NCBI GenBank assembly: GCA_946965045.2
Contig: OX337242.1
Span: 1,674,001-1,738,000, forward strand
Reading direction: 5' to 3'
DNA: 64,000 nt
Source: Epithemia pelagica
Lineage: Eukaryota; Bacillariophyta; Bacillariophyceae; Surirellales; Surirellaceae
Of this stretch, positions 19,134 through 28,508 are shown piece after piece; the first letter of the stretch is position 1; each line of letters begins with the position of its first letter. The notes beneath the pieces are model-generated. The model did no database searches. It was given only the letters and a program-made list of their open reading frames with translations, and was not told where the DNA came from. A program made the translations under genes and the position numbers.

Positions 19134-21174
19134 ATGCCATCCACAATCTACCACACCTCCAGGACGTCGACGGGGCTATTCCATGCCATGCTACTATGGA
19201 TCGGGGTATTGTTCGTTTCACCCTTGTTTGTTCATGGCAAGGATGTGACGATTCTTCCGATTGTGAACCTGAAACTCGATCCATTCTACAACAAGTTTGA
19301 AATTGCTCAGGCCATGGACGACTATGGAGGTTCGTACAAACGATTTCTTGTCATTGGTGCAACGGGTGGGGCGCCACAATCATTTGGAAACTCGGTTTCT
19401 CCTTTTTCTAACATCTGTTTTCTGTGTCGAATGGAATCGTGCTTCTTTTCTCATTGTCCCAACAGGCAATGGGGTGTTTGATGTGGGAGGTCTCTTTTTC
19501 AATATTAATTTACAAAAGTCTTCGTCGTCTACCTCGAGCACCAATGCCTCGTCCATGATATCTTATGTGGACATTGCCATTGTGCCCGTACCCTCACATT
19601 GCGTGTCACGTCGTTCGTTTGACGACAAGATTGTCGTTACAACACCAACAGCTCACAACGATGCACGAGATTGCGATTGGACCAATCATCAGGGTGTTGG
19701 ATTGCGATCGACCAAAAACATTCAGGGCAACGTTGCGGGAGATGTCTTTTATTGTTGTTCGCCAGACGCAATGGAAGAAAACTTGTGTCCACCCGAACAA
19801 GCCGGACGATTGTTGGTGCATCCCCACTTGTTTAAAGGGGCCACCTTCAATGTCACGCTTCCTCCTCCTTTGCCCCCCTTGGCCGATGACAATGCGATTG
19901 CCAGCTTGTCCGTGAACAAACCATCGAGCGCGGCCATTGCGGAGGAGGGCACCTATGTCATTCTCATGGCCAATTGTTACAATGAAGCCGCACCCAGTCA
20001 CACGGTGGTCGTGACGGGCAACATTGTCGTGCAATCGTACACGTCAGTGGTGGAAAACTTTTTGGATGAAAATGTCCCCTTTTACTTGATCATGACCCTT
20101 TGCAATCTCGGATTGTTTCTCTGGTACCTGTCCTTGATGCAAAAATACAAGGAAAGTCGCATTCCATTGGAAACATGGATCTGCGTCACGATTGGTCTGG
20201 GCTTTGCCAATGTCCTGGTTCTCTTTATTCAGAATACCATTTGGGAAGAACAGTTTTATCGGAGTGGAGGGGACCTTGATGCCTTGCAAGGTACCGGTGT
20301 GGAAGAAGTGGCCTTGAATTTTATTTGGATCATAGGAGCCTTGTTGGGTGCCATGAAACATGCCTTGAGTCGATATTTGTTGGTTGTCTTGGCTTTGGGA
20401 TGGGGTGTCGTCCATTCTTCGGTTCATCCCGTCAAACGCGTCGCCAGTGCCACCTTGGCCATTCTCTACTTTACCGTTTCGGCCATGATTGAAGTCGTCC
20501 ATCCATTCATGGCCAATTCGGCCTTTTTGCAAGAGTTGACCATCAAATGTTTTTACGTCAAAGTCGCCACAGAATGTATCTTTTTGATATGGATCCCTGT
20601 AGCGCTTTGTCGAACCATGAAGTATCTGACCCGATCGCATCAAACACGCAAATTGGAACGATACCGCGCCTTGTTGCGCATCTTGGGATTGGCCGTCCTC
20701 TTGACGGTGGGTCTCCTGGTCTTGATCATCTTGGATTACGTGTGGAATGAAGGGGCCAACGTTACCGTCTTTAACATTACGCAGGGCAATGAGTTGAATT
20801 TCTTTTTGATTTTGCTCTGTGTGGCACGCTTGTGGAAACCCAATCCCTTGGCACGCGACTATGTCTATGCCGTACAACTTGGCACGGCCGAAGATGATGA
20901 TGATGAGAATAATGGAAATACGAATGGATACAGTGACTATCCCGAGGATGAAGGTCCCTTGGGTATGGAGGGACGAGAAGGATACTTGACCGATTTGGAA
21001 TTGTCGGTCCGACAAACGGCACGCAGCAAACAAGAAACCGACAACAACAACAATCATACCATTGAGCCACGAACGCCTTTGGAATTCCAAAACCAAGACA
21101 GTGTGGAGGACGACGACGATGATGAGAATGATGGCAAGTATGGTGATTTTGCCATTGGTTCGGCCAACGAGTAA
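19134..21174 (+). CDS. GOST-family seven-transmembrane protein, copy 2 (one intron)
   Basis: Exons 19134-19329 and 19466-21174, with a 136-bp GT-AG intron (GTTCGT...CAACAG). The junction GGA G|GC AAT GGG restores the frame and gives YGG-NGVFDVGG, as in the copy on the minus strand. About 634 aa: signal peptide (LLWIGVLFVSPLFVHG), lumenal domain beginning VTILPIVNLKLDP and containing DWTNHQGVGL and CPPEQAGRLLV, then seven membrane spans from VPFYLIMTLCNLGLFLW. KHALSRYLLVVLALGWGVV is the family signature of GOST proteins (GPR107/TMEM87 relatives), which sit in Golgi membranes. A DDDDEN-rich acidic tail ends the protein. The two copies share intron position and most of the core, so they arose by inverted duplication. 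It converges on the XPG-like gene, with 94 bp between stops. Confidence 0.87.
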
Positions 21175-21268
21175 TAGAAAACGGATGCGGTGAATTCGTT
21201 GTACTATAGAACAGGAACACGTTTACGAGTTGGAACGACAAGCGCTTTAGTTTGCTACCCAGATACAA

Positions 21269-24004
21269 TTATCGTACAATGACTCGTAGTAGCTTTTGAA
21301 GCAATTGTAGGTGAAACACCAACGTGGAACAGTCCTCGTATGGAGCATTCTTGTCACCCATGTGCCACCAAGTGTTGGTTGTGCTGGTGTTCGAAACGTC
21401 GATTGGTGGCAGTCCAAACACGGGGATTCGTCGAGGCATCCACCCGTGAGAAGATGGGTATGGGTTGTTGCGGTCAAGGTGGTTGCTTGGTTCGAGCGAT
21501 TGCAGCCACAAGGTCCGGTGCGGGTCCATCAACAGTGACGAATTACCGTTTAGACTGGGGGCGTCATTGTCGTCTTGATATAGATCTTGGAGCAGTGTTG
21601 GTGTATCCACCGCCGAGTCTACCTGCTTCTCAGGAGTTGAAACCGTCCACCACCATTGCCACCAGTCGTGGTTTGGGTGTTGTTCCACAAGACGGGTCCA
21701 GTCGTCAGGGGTGTAGCTCGTTTGTTGCAGTATGGTGTCACAATACTTGGTTCGATGTTCGAGCCATGAATTCCACAAGTTGTCGTTGGAATGGGTCACA
21801 TTCGTGCTTCGCGTAGGAAGCATGGCCAACCATTCTTGGATCCATTCCATCGTGTGGTACAACTGCCAACGTGTCCAAACGGGACGAGGTTGGACCTTGT
21901 GTACCAAGGTTTCGAGTTGGTCTCGTGTGGTGGTGGGTCCCAGCCAGGGCGCCGCCTGTACTCCCAATCGTGCCGTGACAAAGGCTTCCAAGACTAGAGT
22001 GGGAAACCACGTGACACTAGGAATGTGGTTCCAATCCAAATTGGCAAACAAACTGGGTGCTTCGTCCTCATTGGGAGCGGTTTTAAGGGAGTCCTCACGA
22101 TAGGAGTTTTCGTGATGGTGTAGTTGATTAAATTGTCCTTCTTGTCGTTGCTGTTGTTGCACTAATGACCGTGGTTGTGCATCCACGTCTTCAGATCCTG
22201 ACGACAGGAAAGATGACGAGGATGACGACAAGAACCAGGGACACTGGTGCGTCACTGCCATTGGCAGTCCTTCTTCTTCTCCTCCTTCTTTTCGTTCTTG
22301 CAAGAGACTGGCGGGATGAAGCACTTGAAATCCAATGTACAATCCCCAATACTGTGCATTCCATTGTTGTGGAAGTGGATTCAAGGGAACAATCCACTCG
22401 TCCCAGTGGTGGGACTGTGGATTGTCCTTATTGTTGTTGTTGGGGAGTGTGGATTCTGATTCTTGTGAGTTGTTGTTGTGATGATGAGAATGAGGATTCC
22501 ACAGTGGTGGTCGAGGGTTGGTAAGATTGGTGACATTTCCCACCGGACAATGACGCAACAAGTGAATGGTATGAAGAAAGCGATCCAAATGATGGTCCCA
22601 GTACTCCTCCTCCTCCTCGTCGTCATTTTCAGTATTGCATGTGGAGTCATTGTTCTTTTTGGGTGGTGGTGGTGGTGGTGGTGGTTGGATCGTCATGTTG
22701 CGGTCGTTCTTGGTTTGGTAGCTTCTGTTGTCGGTCGGTACTATAAGCTCGGAGGGAGACTCTGTTGGTTTCTTTGAGTTTGAGCTGCGTTGGATCGTTT
22801 CACAATAGTCTTGAAGGTGTTGCACCAAGACTGCGGGTGGTACTTTGCTGGTTTGTCGTTGTCCTTGTTGTTGGTGATGGGCCCACGCCCGGTCAAAGAC
22901 GTGTTGAATGGCTCGTCCCATGGCAATGCCCTTGGGACTGACAATGTAATCGCATCCTGCCAAGGCTGCCAATTCTGGCCAATAGTCGACATTGTCCGCA
23001 TTCAACAAATACAAGCTGCTGCTGCTACTGCTGGTCGTCTTGGTGGCAGTACGGCGGTTGTTGCCATGGTTGACACCATCTTGTGGTTTGGATTGTAGTT
23101 GTTGCTCCCCCTCCAAAGGAGGTGATGATGATGACGATTGTGCATGTCGTGATGAGACTGGGTCATGTCCCACAAGGACATGATTGCGTTGATAAATGGT
23201 AAAACGTTGGTTGGTGTAATCGACTTCGGTATAGACACGGTTGGCACCCAAAATTACACAATCTCCATCGCGACTGACAATGCCATGAATCAAACCTTGT
23301 TGTTCCAGATAGACCAATTGCCATTCGGCTTCAAAGGGTGCCACCATGTAGGACTGCGGACGGGTGTGTTGCAACCACCGAACCAGGTCATTCCACAAGT
23401 CTGCGGTGGGTACCGACAAGGTTTTGCAGTGTCGCCAGAGGGTCGTTCGACGTATTCTTTGGAGGTGGTCTCTCTCGTCCTTGTCGTCGTCGTCGTCGAC
23501 CATGTCCTCTTCAATTCGTGGAGGATCGGTTCCGTACAAGAGTTGCTGGAGTTCCAGACGTGCCTTGTCACGGGCTTGACGACGTTGGACATGAGCGACC
23601 GTTTGTTTCATGGGATGATGGGTGATTCCATCCAAGACCAAAAAGGGTTGAATGCCATGCCGTTCCAATTGCTCCAATTCCCATTGCAACTGACCAATGA
23701 CCAAACCGGATGTCCAAGAGGACACGGTCAAGTGCCTTGTAGTGGTGGTGTTCGTGGTAGAAATGGCAATCGTTAAAGTGGTATTCTTCCAGATGCTGTG
23801 GCACTCTTGATTCCACACCAACCAATCTTGTTTGAGAATCTTGTGGACTGTAATCGACACATCCAATCCCAAGGTAAGGCCTTTGGCATGATCAAAGGGG
23901 ACCTTGCAACGATCCTTTAATCCAGCCAATCCTCGACTCCACAAACCATTGACGGAATAATAGAGAACCATCCATGAGACCCAACCACCACCACGGCCCA
24001 TCAT
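21269..24004 (-). CDS. XPG/Rad2-family nuclease-like protein
   Basis: A 911-aa ORF from ATG at 24004. It has the N-terminal block (NGLWSRGLAGL, then LTLGLDVSI with Asp48) and the internal XPG block: APFEAEWQL with Glu225 and Glu227, SRDGDCVILG with Asp246 and Asp248, and ALAGCDYI with Asp352. These are the metal-binding acidic residues of flap/bubble endonucleases such as FEN1, EXO1, GEN1 and XPG, so a structure-specific DNA nuclease is inferred. The spacer between N and I blocks has an acidic insert (MVDDDDDKDE), and the second half is long, Gln/Asn/Ser-rich and unlike the known subfamilies. The N-terminus has extra residues before the usual Met-Gly-Ile-type start, so an upstream start or a divergent subfamily is possible. 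Confidence 0.8.
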   Translation of the reverse strand: MMGRGGGWVSWMVLYYSVNGLWSRGLAGLKDRCKVPFDHAKGLTLGLDVSITVHKILKQDWLVWNQECHSIWKNTTLTIAISTTNTTTTRHLTVSSWTSGLVIGQLQWELEQLERHGIQPFLVLDGITHHPMKQTVAHVQRRQARDKARLELQQLLYGTDPPRIEEDMVDDDDDKDERDHLQRIRRTTLWRHCKTLSVPTADLWNDLVRWLQHTRPQSYMVAPFEAEWQLVYLEQQGLIHGIVSRDGDCVILGANRVYTEVDYTNQRFTIYQRNHVLVGHDPVSSRHAQSSSSSPPLEGEQQLQSKPQDGVNHGNNRRTATKTTSSSSSSLYLLNADNVDYWPELAALAGCDYIVSPKGIAMGRAIQHVFDRAWAHHQQQGQRQTSKVPPAVLVQHLQDYCETIQRSSNSKKPTESPSELIVPTDNRSYQTKNDRNMTIQPPPPPPPPKKNNDSTCNTENDDEEEEEYWDHHLDRFLHTIHLLRHCPVGNVTNLTNPRPPLWNPHSHHHNNNSQESESTLPNNNNKDNPQSHHWDEWIVPLNPLPQQWNAQYWGLYIGFQVLHPASLLQERKEGGEEEGLPMAVTHQCPWFLSSSSSSFLSSGSEDVDAQPRSLVQQQQRQEGQFNQLHHHENSYREDSLKTAPNEDEAPSLFANLDWNHIPSVTWFPTLVLEAFVTARLGVQAAPWLGPTTTRDQLETLVHKVQPRPVWTRWQLYHTMEWIQEWLAMLPTRSTNVTHSNDNLWNSWLEHRTKYCDTILQQTSYTPDDWTRLVEQHPNHDWWQWWWTVSTPEKQVDSAVDTPTLLQDLYQDDNDAPSLNGNSSLLMDPHRTLWLQSLEPSNHLDRNNPYPSSHGWMPRRIPVFGLPPIDVSNTSTTNTWWHMGDKNAPYEDCSTLVFHLQLLQKLLRVIVR

Positions 24005-24939
24005 GTTGTTGGTCGCCGTCCGTCCTCAGTCACCACAAAATCGCACCAACTTGCTTCGCCTTGTTTTGTCACTCTCCCATCAATTGCGCCGTTGGAGATC
24101 ACCTTCCAAGATTCTCCTCGCCGGTTTCATTCCGTTTCCACCATTGTCGTCTTCTCTTTTGTTCTACAGGAGGGGGAGAGAATCTTTGGCGCATTGTGAT
24201 TGTGGGCATCTACTGTATCTTATATCCGCGAATAAAAAGCGTCCTATTGTTGTAAGCGATCTAAGTGCGATATATCTCTTTCCTGCCATATCGCACCGCC
24301 GGGCGCGTCGGTGGGCGCTAATGTTCACTGATGGCTGATGGGCACGAGTACGACGGGCAACGGGCACCACATTACCGCCTCGTCACTCGTCGTTGACCGA
24401 TGCCCAACCTTCATTTTTTCGGTGCATTATATTTTGCTGCTTGCTGCATCTCAATCGGTATCGCGTCAGTGCTGCATAGATGCAAGCCTCTCTCTGTTTG
24501 GACACTGATACCGATGGTTATTGTTGCATCTTTTTACACTGATACCGCGGGTTATGAAAAGTCACAAAAGTCACAAAGAGTCATGTTCTTCAGTACTCAT
24601 CAGATATGGAAAAGTGTTTTGAGTGCACCACGAGATTGTTGTTTTCCTTACTAGCGAGTAAAGAAAAGGACTCTTGTTGCAAAATTGTGTGTCTACGGTG
24701 TTAGCTAGTAACGGGGACGAAAAAGAAACATTAGTAGCTAGTGCATTCTTACAGTTTACGAAACAGTAGTGATACTGTAAATGATTCGTCTTCTAAGGAC
24801 TCCATACTATATGGTATTTATTTCAGGGAGATTCATCTGACATTTTCATCATTATTTTGATACAGTAAAGCGCAACACAAAGGCGCTTCACTATCAATGC
24901 ATCAAATCGTAACCAATTCCATACCATGTGCGATCATTA
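24005..24939. other. Intergenic region between divergent-tandem genes, with a 68-bp repeat copy
   Basis: No gene is supported. A plus-strand ORF at 24400-24654 has no recognisable content. It contains the 68-bp segment shared with Copia A (separate entry), short repeats such as CACTGATACCG near 24505 and 24538, and TAGCTAGT repeats near 24703 and 24737. Confidence 0.45.
24637..24704. repeat. 68-bp copy of a segment also in the Copia A leader
   Basis: The stretch beginning TGTTGTTTTCCTTACTAGCG and ending TACGGTGTTAG is identical over 68 bases to 44826-44893. Flanks on both sides differ. In Copia A it lies between the 5' LTR and gag, so this copy is probably a fragment left by, or shared with, a retroelement. 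Confidence 0.9.
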
Positions 24940-27093
24940 TTAAGTCATCGTCAACAGCAAAGTCACCATGATAGTACCAAGGGTGGCAACATTGCGAATG
25001 ACGTGAGCATCGGATCCACTTCCAATATCAGGGGGACTTGAAATGCAGTTTTGGCAGTTGAAGAGACCTTTGGGGTCAACCTTTGCCTTGATCTCTTGCA
25101 AGCGCTTGAGCCTCTGGGTGCCATATATAGCTTCTTGTGGAGAAAAACATTTCTCGGCCCTCTCTTCCCATGTCCAATTGGCAGGACAAGGTTTGGTCCA
25201 ATCCGACTTGATTGGCCCCGCGGCATCCGCGCTCAGATGGTTTGAGCCAAAAAGGCCAGGAAAGTCGCCACCAACAAAATCCGTTCCACCAAATATCAGC
25301 TCAAAATATTTGGGATCCGTATCTTCCGCAAATATCATAAAAGCTGCATCACGATGAGGCTGAGAAAGAGAATTTGCCTGGTCACTAGTACCATCAGCGT
25401 GTGCAAAGTACAGTGCATCCACAAAAGTAGAGTAATCCAGTGCAGCCAGATCTTCAATAATATCCAGAGCCTTCTGCTTTGGAATTAGCACAGGCAAAAG
25501 TCCTCCAGTATACTGGTTCCAGGTAGGTGGTGGACTATCCATCCCCAAGCCTGCCAAACGATGACCTTCAGGATAAAGGATAACCGTAAGATAATCGGCT
25601 TGAATAGTGGCCGTAGTCATGTTTGCAGCGGCCCAGTCGACCAGTGCTTCTGGCAGTCCCATTTCATTTATCATGACTGAGCGTTGTTCATTGACCCGAG
25701 TCGTCCATGCTGACATCACAGCTTCTACAGCATCTCCAAAGCAAAAGAAAACACTACCCGCAGGTTTTCCACATTTGAGACCTTGTTCCGCGGTGACACC
25801 TGTCACTGAATCAGGATCCAACATGATGTCCAAGAAGAAACGATGCCAGACTGTTGTAAGCTTTGAGAATGTTGGCAAGCACGTGGGTTCCGTACTATTG
25901 CAAAAATTAATAAAATCCTCAGTAGAAATTTCAATCTCCGCAACGGTCCCGGGATAGGTTTGCAACTGGAGATGGGTCGAGACAACGATGCCCCATGTTC
26001 CGCCTCCTCCACCACGGACTGCAAACCACAAGTCATCAAAATTGATATCGTTGGCGCAAGCCTCCCAGACATATTCCGATTCATCATCAGTGAAAGGGTT
26101 GCTGTTACACACACCGCTAACTTTGGTTGTCTTGGGGTACCTGTATCCATCTGCGTCTTCCCATTCGGTGGGACCAAACTTGACATGAGAACCATCCGCC
26201 AAAACCATTTCAAGTTGGAGGACTTGATCGGCACCAAAACCGAATGTACGACCCATTTGGGTTCCACCCAAACCTCCTTGCCAAGTCCATCCCATTGGAG
26301 TGACAGTCGCGGCCGCACCTCCAACAGGATGATACTTATAAACGCCAGCGTTATCATTGAAGGTCTTCACAGCTGTGTAAAACTCACCAAAGTTCTCCCC
26401 GCCTCCAACACGAATAGTGGCGGGGCAATTTCGAGCTAAGGCCAGCTTACACGCCTGATTGTCCAGATCAGCGCTAATGTCCCCATCTTCCGGGGTACAT
26501 TCTTCCAAGCTGGTTGCAGAAAACTTGGGCAAGGAGGGAGTATGAATCAAGATAGTGTCTTTCTTGGTAGATGCGCCTGCGTAATTATGACCACTGTTCT
26601 TAACAGAAAGTTCCACGCCGTTCTCGGCCGCAAAATTCACCGCTTCCACAATGTCAGAAACGGTCACTGGCTGCACTACCTTGAAAGGGACATTGAAACG
26701 ATAGTTGTTTGGATCCAGGAGTACGTCTATTGCTTCTTGTGGCGCTGGTTGACCGGGAATTCCATTGAACTCAAGAAATTCGCCATAGGTAGTTGCATTA
26801 GAGGGACTACACATTTTGTATCCACAGACTGCAAAGTGCATGCATAGTCCTGATGGTTTGGCAACGAGATCATGTTGCGAAAGTTCCCCAATGGGAGTGT
26901 TGAGAAAGGTTTCGGTACACTCTTCAATGTATTTTGCAGTGGATGCATCCACAAGGGCACTGGAAGAACTGAGCTTTGAAGCAAGACCATCCCAGTCCAG
27001 ATCCGACAGGCTGGCTTGAGCCTGGAAAATGGACGCTGACATAACAATCAGAAGGAAGGTCTTTGAAGACGAAAAAGAAATCGGGTTCAACAT
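24940..27093 (-). CDS. Secreted FAD-dependent oxidoreductase, berberine-bridge enzyme type
   Basis: A 717-aa ORF from ATG at 27093. An N-terminal signal peptide (TFLLIVMSASIFQAQA) is followed by a Cys-bearing segment and an FAD_binding_4 domain: LSVKNSGHNYAGAS with His169 at the position that carries covalent FAD in the berberine-bridge/hexose-oxidase family, RVGGGENFGEFY, and GGLGGTQMGRTFGFGADQVL. The LWFAVRGGGGGTWGIVV block is the family hallmark. The C-terminal BBE-like part includes the FGSNH and KAKVDPKGLFNC segments. A short hydrophobic tail (ATLGTIMVTLLLTMT) after a Gly/Ser-rich site suggests a GPI-anchor signal, so a cell-surface oxidase is possible. The substrate (sugar, alcohol or secondary metabolite) cannot be told. 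Confidence 0.88.
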   Translation of the reverse strand: MLNPISFSSSKTFLLIVMSASIFQAQASLSDLDWDGLASKLSSSSALVDASTAKYIEECTETFLNTPIGELSQHDLVAKPSGLCMHFAVCGYKMCSPSNATTYGEFLEFNGIPGQPAPQEAIDVLLDPNNYRFNVPFKVVQPVTVSDIVEAVNFAAENGVELSVKNSGHNYAGASTKKDTILIHTPSLPKFSATSLEECTPEDGDISADLDNQACKLALARNCPATIRVGGGENFGEFYTAVKTFNDNAGVYKYHPVGGAAATVTPMGWTWQGGLGGTQMGRTFGFGADQVLQLEMVLADGSHVKFGPTEWEDADGYRYPKTTKVSGVCNSNPFTDDESEYVWEACANDINFDDLWFAVRGGGGGTWGIVVSTHLQLQTYPGTVAEIEISTEDFINFCNSTEPTCLPTFSKLTTVWHRFFLDIMLDPDSVTGVTAEQGLKCGKPAGSVFFCFGDAVEAVMSAWTTRVNEQRSVMINEMGLPEALVDWAAANMTTATIQADYLTVILYPEGHRLAGLGMDSPPPTWNQYTGGLLPVLIPKQKALDIIEDLAALDYSTFVDALYFAHADGTSDQANSLSQPHRDAAFMIFAEDTDPKYFELIFGGTDFVGGDFPGLFGSNHLSADAAGPIKSDWTKPCPANWTWEERAEKCFSPQEAIYGTQRLKRLQEIKAKVDPKGLFNCQNCISSPPDIGSGSDAHVIRNVATLGTIMVTLLLTMT

Positions 27094-27463
27094 GGTCCGG
27101 TGAAGAATGCTAGTATGTTTCTGAGAATTTTAGAAGACTTTCAAAGGTTAGCTTGGGTATTTTCAACTTTCAAGATAACAAAGAAGCCTCCCACAAATTG
27201 TTTGTAACAAGAGCAAATGAAAGCTCGATATTGTGCAATAATTCTGCGTACCTTTCGAGACTCCCAATCCAGCAAGCAATCGGCCAGAAAGAAGAAGCGA
27301 AGATTTGCTTGTTTCAACGCTTTGTTTGAAAGATTTTTGAGATCATCAATGATTGCGATGTGTCTTTGAAGATTGCACAAAATGACCGAGTGCGATCGCA
27401 GTTTGTGTCGTTCGGGCGAGAGAGCATTACCAGTTTCATGGCCGGCAACCAAGGCAATCCCAT

Positions 27464-27971
27464 TCAACTTACCAGTGATTCGGCTACCGATTGGATCTTT
27501 TCCGCGACACAATTTCCGCAATCTCTCGGCCGTCGACCGGACCGAACCGTGGTACCCATGCGATCATTTTTCATTTTGGCTTCGGGAGAACAATGCAACC
27601 ACGCATCTCCATCCGTTTCGAGATAGTTCAATCCCTCTGGTCCTGTGGGTTTCAGCCCTCGCACATCAACATTAACGGATTTACTTCTTTTCATCATCGT
27701 CGTCATCATCGTCAGGAATGAGTTTGTCCGGATCTTCATCCAAAAGTTCGGCCAATTCTTCTTCCCGGGTACGGCCCGGAAACTGGAATGCACCAAGGTT
27801 TCATCCAAATCCAAGACCAAACACTTTTTGGTCTAGAATATCCGAAGTCAACTCGAGCGCTTTTTGCTTCTTCTTTTTTTCTCCTTCTTTTTTCCCCTCT
27901 TCTTCTGCCAGATCCCCCTATATTTTCATTCCGACAATTGAGCCGATCCGGATACTCACGGAGCTCGCCAT
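27464..27971 (-). pseudogene. Truncated SCP/FCP1-type (NIF) phosphatase remnant
   Basis: On the minus strand, ATG GCG AGC TCC at 27971-27960 is followed by GTGAGT, and an acceptor TTCTAG ends at 27833. Joining them gives MASS-TKKCLVLDLDETLVHSSF, the DxDxT catalytic motif of CTD small phosphatases and FCP1. Beyond HSSFRAV no further phosphatase sequence follows; the expected insertion and C-terminal blocks are absent up to the neighbouring oxidase gene. In the -1/+1 frame the next bases read an acidic tail (EEELAELLDEDPDKLIP then poly-Asp, TAA), so exon parts may be out of frame or differently spliced. Taken as a gene fragment; function lost unless other exons lie elsewhere. Confidence 0.55.
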
Positions 27972-28002
27972 CGAAGATTTTGCCACAGTCTTGCCATATT
28001 GT

Positions 28003-28112
28003 TATTGTTAATCATTGTTATTGTTATTGTTATTGTTATTGTTGTTATTGTTTTTATTGTTTTTATTGTTGTTATTGTTGTTATTGTTGTTATTGTTATT
28101 GTTATTGTTGCT
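28003..28112. repeat. (TTATTG)-like microsatellite
   Basis: About 110 bases of TTATTG and TTGTTATTG units with interspersed TTTTTATTG. On the minus strand one frame would be poly-Asn but it ends in stops. It sits between the phosphatase remnant and the Penelope-like element. Confidence 0.9.
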
Positions 28113-28508
28113 GTGTGCTTTTTGGGGCGTTGGGGTTGGGGGTTGGTGTGATACGAGCGACCAGGTGCGAGTGGAGGGGGTCTAGACTACATCAGGCCGG
28201 CGCGTTAGCGAACGGAAAGTAGAATACTTCCCGAAACCTAGGATGATAGATGAAAACTAAACTAGCCTTCACACTCTTTGCTGTTTCGGTTTTCTGATAC
28301 ACACCTACTAAGCCGTGTCTTTACCATCTGGTTCCGATTCCACCAAGGTTGCATCCGGAAGCTTTTTGAAATTTCGCCGCCAAGACGACGAGAATCGAAA
28401 AGCCGAAAGATCGAAAGATCTGGTGATCCTCCTCTTCCCTTCCCCCGCGGTAGCCTACAAGTCCAAGCCCAACAGCGAGTCCTTGTCCCTATTGCCCAAT
28501 AGTTGAAG
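28113..28508. other. 5' region of the Penelope-like element
   Basis: No recognised gene. A plus-strand frame from about 28315 to 28506 (KVASGSFLKFRRQDDENRKA) has coding-like Lys/Ser content and ends three bases before the RT start codon; it could be a short upstream ORF or an element 5' remnant. Confidence 0.3.

Noticed and set aside
24400-24654. 84-aa plus-strand ORF with a hydrophobic start
   Set aside because: No recognisable family, and it overlaps the 68-bp repeat copy; length is within chance.
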